Assembly: GCA_012798135.1 (NCBI GenBank)
Contig: JAAZNU010000012.1
Location: 1-11,283 of the forward strand
DNA from: Veillonellaceae bacterium
Lineage (GTDB): Bacteria > Bacillota_C > Negativicutes > UBA1444
Direction: 5' to 3'
DNA length: 11,283 nt
Each line of letters opens with the position of its first letter. Within the stretch, counting starts at the first letter, position 1. The translations under genes were made by a program, and so were the position numbers. Below, piece after piece: positions 1 through 6,157 of the stretch. The notes beneath the pieces are model-generated. The model was not told where the DNA came from, made no database searches, and worked only from the letters and a program-made list of their open reading frames with translations.

Positions 1-36
1 GTTTTATCACATCAGAAACTTACAGGGTACCAAAAC
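1..36 (-). CRISPR. Leader-proximal CRISPR repeat (array truncated by window edge)
   Basis: One 36-base type II repeat is visible. On the minus strand it begins GTTTTGGTACCC and ends TGTGATAAAAC, with the GTTTT/AAAAC ends usual for type II-A repeats. On that strand it directly follows ATTTGAG, the leader-end motif known from one group of type II-A loci. The array should therefore run off the left edge and be transcribed in the same direction as the cas genes. No spacer and no second repeat can be seen, so the repeat call rests on its ends, the leader motif, the adjacent cas operon and the matching 36-base anti-repeat at 193-228. Base 1 of the window is exactly the repeat's last base, which suggests a contig broken at the array or a deliberate cut. 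Confidence 0.88.
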
Positions 37-91
37 CTCAAATGGCTCCATAAATCTCAGATCTGATAAAATCACAAATAATCATAGCAAC
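37..91 (-). promoter_or_regulatory. CRISPR leader with candidate pre-crRNA promoter
   Basis: This is the A+T-rich stretch between the tracrRNA terminator and the first repeat. It ends in ATTTGAG (plus strand CTCAAAT, 37-43), the leader-anchoring motif read by the type II-A Cas1-Cas2 integrase. A candidate minus-strand promoter has -35 TTGTGA (72-77) and -10 TTTATG (49-54) with a 17-base spacer. It would start transcription near 41-43, right at the leader end. Only about 55 bases are free for the leader, so it is short unless it overlaps the tracrRNA gene. The anchoring motif is clear; the promoter is a moderate match. Confidence 0.65.
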
Positions 92-130
92 AAAAATAAC
101 CTACAGGGATTTACCGCAGTAGGTATTTTT
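92..130 (-). terminator. Terminator hairpin of the tracrRNA gene
   Basis: On the minus strand, AAAAATACCTAC (130-119) pairs with GTAGGTTATTTTT (104-92), with one bulged T, around a 14-base loop. The 3' arm runs into T residues, as in an intrinsic terminator. The core GC-containing stem is only six pairs, so it may be leaky and let some transcription into the array. Confidence 0.6.
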
Positions 131-228
131 CAAGATTCTTTTGAAACATCCATTTGGATGTGATTTCGACAGGTGCAGTTAAGCACCGTCTTGTTTTGAT
201 AGCGTGCAAGCTTTTGATGTGATAAAAG
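92..228 (-). ncRNA. tracrRNA
   Basis: This minus-strand RNA of about 137 nt should guide crRNA maturation and Cas9 loading. Its first 36 bases (228 to 193) are an anti-repeat. Aligned base by base with the repeat at 1-36 they give 29 Watson-Crick pairs, 3 G-U pairs and 4 mismatches, two of which cluster in the middle like the usual bulge. The anti-repeat ends AUCAAAACAAG, close to the S. aureus tracrRNA (recalled from memory). A nexus-like stem follows (GACGGUGC pairing with GCACCUGUC, one bulged U), then a perfect hairpin (ACAUCC, loop AAAU, GGAUGU), a weak stem (UUCAA/UUGAA) and a terminator-like hairpin. The start is set by the promoter at 236-264, which places +1 at the first anti-repeat base. 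The exact 3' end is inferred. Confidence 0.87.
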
Positions 229-235
229 CAATTTA

Positions 236-264
236 ATGTTACCTCCTTGTGTAAAATTTGTCAA
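236..264 (-). promoter_or_regulatory. tracrRNA promoter
   Basis: A perfect -35 TTGACA (264-259) is followed by a 17-base spacer and -10 TAACAT (241-236, four of six consensus bases) on the minus strand. Transcription would start about seven bases on, at 228-229, exactly where the anti-repeat begins. The promoter lies 12 bases past the csn2 stop codon, so the tracrRNA can be made independently of the cas operon. The spacer also contains AAGGAGGT (248-241), a full Shine-Dalgarno complement. Confidence 0.75.
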
Positions 265-276
265 CAGTTGTTTTTC

Positions 277-1203
277 CTATTTGTTTTCGCTATTCGGGCA
301 AAAGAATTCATTCATAATCTTCAAAAATTCATCCCCGTCTTTATACGTTACTCTATCAAATATGTATTCCCAGATCTTTTCTACCATCGCCAGTTGTTCT
401 TCATGAGGCATCACTTCCCGCAGTTGCGACTCCAGTAAATCATAATCATCAAAGCCATAAATTGTGTTATTGCGCACGACATGGTAAGAAAAAATATCCG
501 GAATTGCCCGGCAAATCTGCATATCCTTCGTGTACACCATAATATTGTCCAGGGTTGAACAGGCGAGGTGCTTGAACCATGCAGCCCGTTCCTGCTCACT
601 CATCCCGTACTCCGGCAATTCCACCAAGACGATTTTCTTTTTTGTGGTTCGTTGATTTTCCAACAAATGAAGTAAAAACGATTTGCACTGAAACTGGCCC
701 CACTCTTGCGGAAATACTTCTTGCCCGGATTCGCCGATGATACATGTTCTAAAAATCTTGGCCAGATTAAATAAGCTCAGTTCGTCCAGAGAAATCGAAA
801 CTCCAAAGCTCCCTAAACTTTGCTGTATTTTTGCAATAATTGTATCGTCGATGATATTTTTGATGTCCGATACTGCAGCATCGTCAATACAACCTGACCC
901 TTCCAACATTTGCCCCAAAATGCTTTTTTTCGTGATCTTCAGTTCTTCGCCGATATTTACGACCGGCGGAATACGATACACAGCGAACTCGCTGCCGGAT
1001 AACATGTTGCCGTTCAAGACGACCGCCATCCCAGAATCCAGAAATCCGTCCGAAAAACTCTGCTTATTGAAAAAACTCTCCAGCATGTTGAACAGCTCAT
1101 AGCCGACAAAGTCATCATCGCCGGTAATAACTGTATTCTTTTGAAGATTAAGATGCAGCGCCTTGTTAAATTTATACCCTTTGACGCACAGTTCTCCGTT
1201 CAT
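277..1203 (-). CDS. csn2: CRISPR adaptation protein Csn2, long form (type II-A)
   Basis: Csn2 forms a ring that binds double-stranded DNA ends and works with Cas1, Cas2 and Cas9 in acquiring spacers. The 308-aa protein is assigned from its position (last gene after cas9, cas1 and cas2) and its sequence pattern: an early beta-strand followed by TGDDDFVGYELF near residues 27-38, where the family has a degenerate nucleotide-binding loop, then a helical insertion, then KKIVLVELPEYG near 190-200, the strand that corresponds to Walker B in the ATPase-like fold. Short Csn2 proteins are about 220 aa; this length fits the larger subfamilies seen with compact Cas9 loci. ATG at 1203 follows the cas2 stop by 7 bases and uses a GAGG site overlapping that stop, which points to coupled translation. 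The subfamily was not resolved. Confidence 0.85.
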   Translation of the reverse strand: MNGELCVKGYKFNKALHLNLQKNTVITGDDDFVGYELFNMLESFFNKQSFSDGFLDSGMAVVLNGNMLSGSEFAVYRIPPVVNIGEELKITKKSILGQMLEGSGCIDDAAVSDIKNIIDDTIIAKIQQSLGSFGVSISLDELSLFNLAKIFRTCIIGESGQEVFPQEWGQFQCKSFLLHLLENQRTTKKKIVLVELPEYGMSEQERAAWFKHLACSTLDNIMVYTKDMQICRAIPDIFSYHVVRNNTIYGFDDYDLLESQLREVMPHEEQLAMVEKIWEYIFDRVTYKDGDEFLKIMNEFFCPNSENK

Positions 1204-1210
1204 GTCGTCC

Positions 1211-1540
1211 TCAAAATATTAGCATCTTTTTGCTTGTTATCTTACGGTCCAATGCCTTCTTGCTCCCGACCAAATTCTGAATCGACCGATACTGCTTTTC
1301 CGTCACTGTCATAACCATAACAGAACCGTCCGACGGCAAATTCTTCTCCAATTCCTGCAAATGCCAGCACACAGTATCGCGATTTTGCAGGATCTTCGAA
1401 TATATCGAATACTGCATCATGATATAGCCGTTTTTCAGCAGATACTTGCGAAAATGCGTATATCGCCTGATTTCGGCATCTGAAAGCATGGGCAGATCAA
1501 AAAACAATAACACTCTCATCATCCGGTAATCACTCATCAT
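1211..1540 (-). CDS. cas2: CRISPR-associated protein Cas2
   Basis: Cas2 dimerises to bridge two Cas1 dimers in the spacer integrase complex. The protein is 109 aa from ATG at 1540 and matches the type II Cas2 pattern. MMRVLLFFDLPM is the first ferredoxin-fold strand with its conserved Asp (about residue 15). RRYTHFRKYLLKNGYIMMQYSIYSK follows in two parts (RRYTHFRKYLLKNGY, then IMMQYSIYSK). Near the end come VMVMTVTEKQY and the tail GSKKALDRK. The frame extends upstream to a TTG at 1546, but the two adjacent ATGs at 1540 and 1537 are more plausible starts. The gene overlaps the cas1 stop codon by about 11 bases, with no strong ribosome site of its own, so it probably depends on translation of cas1. 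Confidence 0.93.
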   Translation of the reverse strand: MMSDYRMMRVLLFFDLPMLSDAEIRRYTHFRKYLLKNGYIMMQYSIYSKILQNRDTVCWHLQELEKNLPSDGSVMVMTVTEKQYRSIQNLVGSKKALDRKITSKKMLIF

Positions 1541-2435
1541 TATCAAACACCATGCAACCTGGCATTTTCAAAGTCAAAGCGTCCCCCGTTTTCATATAAC
1601 TCACAATCCCGTCCAAGTATATATCCATGGACTGCATGATTGCGTACTTTTTTTCGCCAATCAATACTTTTTTCGATGTGTACTCAACCAACTGCAGCCG
1701 TTTTTCCCGAACAAAAAATTGAGAAATCATGTTTTCAAACACCCACCGGTCAATGAGCGGCCGATACACTTCCAGGAAATCATCCACAAGATTAAAATGA
1801 TTGTACGGATTCCGGTGAAAAATGCCCAACGAAGGAATAAACCCTTTTGCGGCAACACTGCGGGCCATCATGGCGCGCAACAATCCATAGCCGTAATTCA
1901 AAGACAGATTTAATGCATCATCCGCCTTCGGATCTCTGATAAAGCCTTTTCCAAACAATGCTCGAAAATACATCTTGGCGGCCAACCCCTCCCGGTTTGA
2001 CTCATCGCCCGCCAAAACTTCCTCTTGAAACTGTTGGATCTTGTCAAAAGCCACTCTGTCTTTTCCCATTTCCGTCAACACGGCGAGTTGATTGGCAATT
2101 TTGGTTTCGATCATACATTTCCACAGCTCATCCCGTCGCTCCTGGGATAGATTCATCTGCAACTCCTGGTTGCGAAATGTGACATAGCTGCCATTCAGGG
2201 GATTCAGTACAACTTCCGGAAGGCCGTTCTTCTCGCAAATGATGACGCACACATTGGCCTGACTCAGCTTGCAGAGCAATTGCGTCGTCATATACATTTT
2301 ATAATTGTTGAAAATGACAGTGTTAATATCGGCGATCGGCACTACATAAGACTCATCCCCGTCTTCGATTTTAAGGTTATTGAGATACAAGGATACCTTA
2401 TGACTATTTTCGATATAGAGAATTCGCCAGCTCAT
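1530..2435 (-). CDS. cas1: CRISPR-associated endonuclease/integrase Cas1
   Basis: Cas1 is the metal-dependent integrase that inserts prespacers at the leader-repeat junction. The 301-aa length is usual for type II. Expected metal ligands are visible: Glu149 in NREGLAAKMYF, His207 in GIFHRNPYNHF and Glu222 in NLVDDFLEVYRP. The N-terminal beta-domain (about 1-85) includes the typical IADINTVIF strand. The ATG at 2435 lies 9 bases after the cas9 stop with only a weak ribosome site, consistent with translation from the cas9 mRNA. All catalytic positions are intact, so adaptation should be functional. Confidence 0.95.
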   Translation of the reverse strand: MSWRILYIENSHKVSLYLNNLKIEDGDESYVVPIADINTVIFNNYKMYMTTQLLCKLSQANVCVIICEKNGLPEVVLNPLNGSYVTFRNQELQMNLSQERRDELWKCMIETKIANQLAVLTEMGKDRVAFDKIQQFQEEVLAGDESNREGLAAKMYFRALFGKGFIRDPKADDALNLSLNYGYGLLRAMMARSVAAKGFIPSLGIFHRNPYNHFNLVDDFLEVYRPLIDRWVFENMISQFFVREKRLQLVEYTSKKVLIGEKKYAIMQSMDIYLDGIVSYMKTGDALTLKMPGCMVFDNDE

Positions 2436-2444
2436 AAGCGGCTC

Positions 2445-5400
2445 TCACACGGACACTATTTCTCGAAACGGCTCTTGTTGAACGAGATGTCGGTTTCCCA
2501 AAACATCAATATGATATTTTTTGAAGGAACTGATTTTTTTGCCAATCGTGATCATTCTTTTTCCCTGCGTATTACCCGGAGACGGTTTATCGATAAATCT
2601 TGTTTCAAGAACATTTTTACTGTCGTTATTCACGCAATTATAAACCCATTCGATCTTTTCCCCGTCTTTTTCATATTCAAACATTTCGCCGGTATGCAAT
2701 GAAAACAAAAACTGTGCCGATGTTCCCAATTTTTTATCTTGTCGTGCCGCTTCGTATTTCTCCATGACAATTCGATATTCGCCATCTGCAAAACGTACCA
2801 TATCATAAGGCACAGAAACAAATTTATACCTTCCCTGATCCCAGTAAATATCCGCGCGCAAGCTTTTAATGCTTAAATAGACCGATAGGTTTTTTCCCGC
2901 CTGTTTATTGTTGGCCCGATGGTTTCCCAACTCGTTCTCATAATACTTAATATCGCTAACCGCCGGCCCATTGCCGACCCGCGAACATTTCCTTATGGGG
3001 CCATGTTCTGAAAAATAGTCGGCAAACGGATTTTTGCTTTCCGGATACGCCTCTACAATTTCGACAAGCTTATCAAAGGTTTTTCGATCATGATGGTACA
3101 TCAATAAATCTTCCGGGCTTTTCAAAATTCGTTTTTTAAGTATGTCTCCACAGCTGCCCGGACCCGTGCCATAGATATTTTTATATTTGCCGATAATATA
3201 CGTTTTACCCTCTTTATCGCGAGTCGATTTGATCTGCTGATTATACAGCTCCCGGTTCGGTTTGCGGTCCACTTTGTGCGAATACTTCGGCCGAACCGCA
3301 TCCACACTTTTAATGAACCTTATATATCGGCCGTTGTCAAAATCTTCTTCCGAATAGATTTCGCCGGTTTCCCGATTGATCCACTTGCCATTTTCCTGAA
3401 ACCACGCGGTTTTTTCATCCTCCATGTTCACCGGATGCAGAATACTGTCTATATTCCGCATCAAGTCTGTATTAGAAAGGCCCGCAATAATCAACGCGTC
3501 CTGTGCGTGATGTGCATATGTTTCATTGCGATCTTTGGCAAGATTTGCTTTTTTGCGGAAAGCATAAGTAAACGCCCCTTTAATAACGGAAACCTTGGTT
3601 CCCATTTGATTATCCCGAAAATAATCCTGCAGAAGGTGTAGCACTTCCTTGCACGCGTAGCGAGTATCCACTAGATTCCGATTGATGAATCCCATCAAGT
3701 CCTGCTGGGGCTCCCCTTCGTATAGCAGATTTTCTCGCTTCTTTTTGTTTTTTTGGTAAGACCCATTTCTCAAAACCCAGGCTTTATACTCCTCGTAGCT
3801 TACTTTGCCACGCCCGCTCTTGAGGTACTGAAAAGGTGTCAATTGGCCTTTTTTCTGATTCTCGCTACGTAGCACCGCAACTTTGTTGGCCATAGAATCG
3901 TCAAACGATAGGCTTCTTGGCAAAATATGATCAATCTCCAGCATCCCCGGCACCAATGCTTGCAACGGGTTAATCCGCTCCTGTGAGTAGGCGCACCTGA
4001 AGTCTTGTTCAATCAGAAGCTTCAACAGCTCCAGCTGTTTTCCGTTGATCTTGCGCAAGTCGATACCGCGCTCAACGATCTGGCGTTTTACCGCTTCGTT
4101 CTGTTTCTGTATTCTGTTGATAAATTCAACCTGTTCTTTACTATTTTTATCTCGGGCCATTTCAATGACGATTTCAGCAAACTCACAGCCATATTTTTTT
4201 CGGGCAAATGCCCTAGCGGCATTGATTATCTTAACAGCTTCCCCCACGGCGCGCTTAGTTATCGGCGAGACAATCCAATCAGACCCATCAAACAAGATGT
4301 TCGGCCCTTTCGTGTTCGATTTCTTCAGCTTCTTCAAACCAGCCTTAGAAAACAGCTGCATCTGATTCTGGTCTGTTTCCCACAAATCTTCCAATATCAA
4401 CTCTATGGCTTTCTTGGAGAGCGAATGGTACTGCGTAAACCTTGCCAACTTTTTCAACTCTTGCACAGCCGCTTCCGGAATTCCCGCCGTAACCATACGA
4501 GCTGCCCGTTTCTCAACATCTTTTTCACCCGTCAATATTTCGGCAATCTCATCGATCAAGCACCGATTTCCCCGCAGGAATGCATCGTCGATTCCGGCTT
4601 TTTCCAATGCGTTCAACATATCCTTGTAGCCGGCGAATTCGGTGAAGACGGGCTTGTCATTTTTATCAACCCGGTAACCTCGCAACAGTTCCGCTTTGAC
4701 GCCGGTTATCTTGGATATTGCCCGTAGAGAAACATTTTTCCCCTGATCGACAAATTGCTCAATTAGGTCCTTTTTTTGCTGAAAACTGATGGATTCTCCC
4801 GCTGCTTCCATGTTGTTTAAGTCATTCAACAGATTAAATAGGCACGCCGTATACGCATTTTGGGCCATTCGTGATTCGTCGGGGAAATAGGTGCACTTCC
4901 CCCGCATGAGTTCTATCAAGTTGACTTCTATCAAGTTACCTTCTTTGTCAAGCCGATAGCTCCCATACGGCGTCGGGCTGTTCTTCCCTCCCGGGCCTTC
5001 ATAATACTCGCGCATTGCACTATATATTTTCAGGATATGTTCTTTACACGCTTCCAATTCAGGATAATACAAGCTTTGCTTATCCAGCAGCGCCTCCAGT
5101 TCTTTTCGGTAGTCCGTGTTTTGAAAACGATTCGCCTGCCCGCGGACTCCGCCCAACCCAGACTTTTGTGATTCCTCATACTTTTTAAGCTGGACCTCAC
5201 AAACGTACTTCGCTTTTAATTGTTCCGCTTTTTGTCGCAACTCTTCCTCTGTGCTGATATCGTCTTCGCCTTGGGCTTCAAAATCCTCCGCCGTCAAATA
5301 ATGAGTTCCTCGGCGTTTGGTCAAATGCAAGATCGCTGCAAAAAGCTCCGCTGGCGTCAATTTTTCTTGTAAGCCTCGACACCGTATTTCATAGATATTT

Positions 5401-5642
5401 TCGCATTTTTCCGTAGGATTTATTTTAAAGGCCCTTTTTAGCGCCTGCTTCATACGAAACAAACGAAAAGATTTCCGGCGAATCCGTCGGCGCGAAGATC
5501 TCATACTTCGGCGCATTTCATTTTGTTTTGCCGTATTTTCGGGGAAGATGCGAACACCGCTGTCAATAATATTATAATTCTCATCAATGATTCCCCATCC
5601 AACAGAAGCTACCCCAATGTCCAAACCTAGTTTCAGTAACAT
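2445..5642 (-). CDS. cas9: Cas9 endonuclease, compact type II-A (SaCas9-like)
   Basis: This is the RNA-guided double-strand DNA nuclease of the locus, about 1065 aa from ATG at 5642. The start is chosen because GLDIG then sits at residues 6-10 as in other Cas9 proteins and AAGAGG lies 8 bases upstream; a TTG at 5702 would add 20 residues. RuvC residues are Asp8, Glu494 (IVIEMARD), His712 and Asp715 (HHAQDALIIA). HNH residues are Asp571, His572 (EIDHILPRS), Asn586 and Asn595. An Arg-rich bridge helix spans about 44-72. Blocks YYEGPG (213), CTYFPDE (250), NLVDTRYA (656), KYSHKVDRKPNREL (786), LLMYHHD (846) and KKYHIDVLGN (1041) match S. aureus Cas9 (1053 aa, recalled). The PAM-reading segment (about 1005-1040) keeps VNND but differs elsewhere. 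It heads the operon; no convincing promoter was found upstream. Confidence 0.97.
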   Translation of the reverse strand: MLLKLGLDIGVASVGWGIIDENYNIIDSGVRIFPENTAKQNEMRRSMRSSRRRIRRKSFRLFRMKQALKRAFKINPTEKCENIYEIRCRGLQEKLTPAELFAAILHLTKRRGTHYLTAEDFEAQGEDDISTEEELRQKAEQLKAKYVCEVQLKKYEESQKSGLGGVRGQANRFQNTDYRKELEALLDKQSLYYPELEACKEHILKIYSAMREYYEGPGGKNSPTPYGSYRLDKEGNLIEVNLIELMRGKCTYFPDESRMAQNAYTACLFNLLNDLNNMEAAGESISFQQKKDLIEQFVDQGKNVSLRAISKITGVKAELLRGYRVDKNDKPVFTEFAGYKDMLNALEKAGIDDAFLRGNRCLIDEIAEILTGEKDVEKRAARMVTAGIPEAAVQELKKLARFTQYHSLSKKAIELILEDLWETDQNQMQLFSKAGLKKLKKSNTKGPNILFDGSDWIVSPITKRAVGEAVKIINAARAFARKKYGCEFAEIVIEMARDKNSKEQVEFINRIQKQNEAVKRQIVERGIDLRKINGKQLELLKLLIEQDFRCAYSQERINPLQALVPGMLEIDHILPRSLSFDDSMANKVAVLRSENQKKGQLTPFQYLKSGRGKVSYEEYKAWVLRNGSYQKNKKKRENLLYEGEPQQDLMGFINRNLVDTRYACKEVLHLLQDYFRDNQMGTKVSVIKGAFTYAFRKKANLAKDRNETYAHHAQDALIIAGLSNTDLMRNIDSILHPVNMEDEKTAWFQENGKWINRETGEIYSEEDFDNGRYIRFIKSVDAVRPKYSHKVDRKPNRELYNQQIKSTRDKEGKTYIIGKYKNIYGTGPGSCGDILKKRILKSPEDLLMYHHDRKTFDKLVEIVEAYPESKNPFADYFSEHGPIRKCSRVGNGPAVSDIKYYENELGNHRANNKQAGKNLSVYLSIKSLRADIYWDQGRYKFVSVPYDMVRFADGEYRIVMEKYEAARQDKKLGTSAQFLFSLHTGEMFEYEKDGEKIEWVYNCVNNDSKNVLETRFIDKPSPGNTQGKRMITIGKKISSFKKYHIDVLGNRHLVQQEPFREIVSV

Positions 5643-5678
5643 TTTGCATGCCTCTTTTCTTTTTGGATTTGGCACTTC

Positions 5679-5822
5679 ATTACATATATCTTCTTTTTTC
5701 AACTTTATTCTGCCAAGTCCTCCCTAAGAAAAGGAAAAAAACCCAGCCATGTTTCTTTTAATAAATTTCCCGCCACGCAAAATCTTGCCATCCGCTTGAA
5801 AAAATACGTCAATGACGTATAA
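5679..5822 (+). pseudogene. Possible remnant of a HigB/Gp49-like toxin C-terminus
   Basis: This short plus-strand frame, open into the start of cas9, ends NKFPATQNLAIRLKKYVNDV-stop at 5820-5822. It resembles the C-terminal helix of HigB/Gp49-like RelE-superfamily toxins (pattern KTP...I.LA..R..DY). The nearby +2 frame reads KKRKKTQ across an A-rich run at about 5729-5745, also reminiscent of that family's FVKKTQKTP, as if a frameshift had separated them. The stop lies 33 bases before the antitoxin-like ORF, matching the toxin-then-antitoxin order of such modules. No intact toxin start or core was found. The resemblance is by eye and could be chance; the stretch also has to contain the cas9 promoter on the other strand. 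Confidence 0.3.
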
Positions 5823-5823
5823 T
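5796..5823 (+). promoter_or_regulatory. Promoter with palindromic operator before the antitoxin remnant
   Basis: TTGAAA (5796-5801), a 16-base spacer and a perfect TATAAT (5818-5823) form a strong plus-strand promoter. The sequence ATACGTCAATGACGTAT (5804-5820) is a perfect 8+1+8 palindrome filling the space between -35 and -10. That placement suits an autorepressor such as an XRE-family antitoxin. The palindrome also overlaps the end of the putative toxin remnant. Confidence 0.7.
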
Positions 5824-5855
5824 GCAGTTGAATATCGCCCGTGGAGGTGAATGCC

Positions 5856-6014
5856 ATGAAAAATAAATTGAGCCCTTTTGCCGCTTCGATCGCCGCCGGT
5901 TTGGAAGAGGCGATCACCCATGCCAAAGGGGAACAGGTCCCCGGCATTCGGGTAACTGATGTTCCGGATGTGAAGCGCATCCGTACCAAGCTCGGTCTGT
6001 CCCAAAAACAATAG
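5856..6014 (+). CDS. Truncated XRE/HigA-type antitoxin-like protein, 52 aa
   Basis: ATG at 5856 follows GGAGG (5843-5847) with 8-base spacing. The product opens MKNKLSPFAASIAAGLEEAI, continues HAKGEQVPGIRV...VPDVKRIRTKLGLSQ, then ends KQ-stop. This is the N-terminal half of antitoxins that precede a helix-turn-helix: in that family the LGLSQ motif starts the first DNA-binding helix and about 40 to 50 more residues follow. Here the stop codon is built into a terminator hairpin, and no other frame continues the domain. It is either a deletion product or a small regulator that no longer binds DNA. Codons are richer in G+C than those of cas9, so the CRISPR block may have been inserted beside it. 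Function is unproven. Confidence 0.65.
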   Translation: MKNKLSPFAASIAAGLEEAITHAKGEQVPGIRVTDVPDVKRIRTKLGLSQKQ

Positions 6015-6032
6015 CCGGTAACGGCTTTTTTT
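6013..6032 (+). terminator. Intrinsic terminator
   Basis: AGCCG (6013-6017), loop GTAA and CGGCT (6022-6026) form a tight hairpin directly followed by a run of seven T. It overlaps the stop codon of the 52-aa ORF and isolates the toxin-antitoxin remnant from the hydrolase gene. Confidence 0.85.
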
Positions 6033-6089
6033 ATTTTCCGCTCCTTGCTTTTTCCCCTTTTCCTCCTAACTTTCCAAGACTTTTCTATC

Positions 6090-6118
6090 TGGAAACTACA
6101 GGATGAGAGTGATAGAAT
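6090..6118 (+). promoter_or_regulatory. Candidate promoter of the secreted hydrolase gene
   Basis: TGGAAA (6090-6095), a 17-base spacer and TAGAAT (6113-6118) lie 39 bases before the first ATG. TGGAAA is also one arm of an inverted repeat with TTTCCA at 6071-6076, which might be an operator. Both hexamers are imperfect, so the call is moderate. Confidence 0.5.
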
Positions 6119-6157
6119 GTTGTTGGAAAAAGAACCTAGATACTGTGAGGAGGCGAC

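Noticed and set aside
1..91. Array transcribed on the plus strand, with position 37 onward as first spacer
   Set aside because: The ATTTGAG motif abuts the repeat in minus-strand sense, no second repeat is found rightward, and the anti-repeat pairs correctly only if the tracrRNA and array are both read on the minus strand.
277..5642. Type II-C classification because Cas9 is small
   Set aside because: A csn2 gene follows cas2 and the Cas9 resembles S. aureus Cas9, which is II-A. Size alone does not decide the subtype.
5643..5702. Cas9 start at TTG 5702, adding 20 residues
   Set aside because: TTG is a poor start and has no properly spaced ribosome site, while ATG 5642 has AAGAGG at 8 bases and places GLDIG at the usual N-terminal position.
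5643..5855. A clear cas9 promoter
   Set aside because: Several partial hexamers exist on the minus strand (for example TTGACG within the palindrome), but none has an acceptable partner at 16-18 bases, so none is listed.
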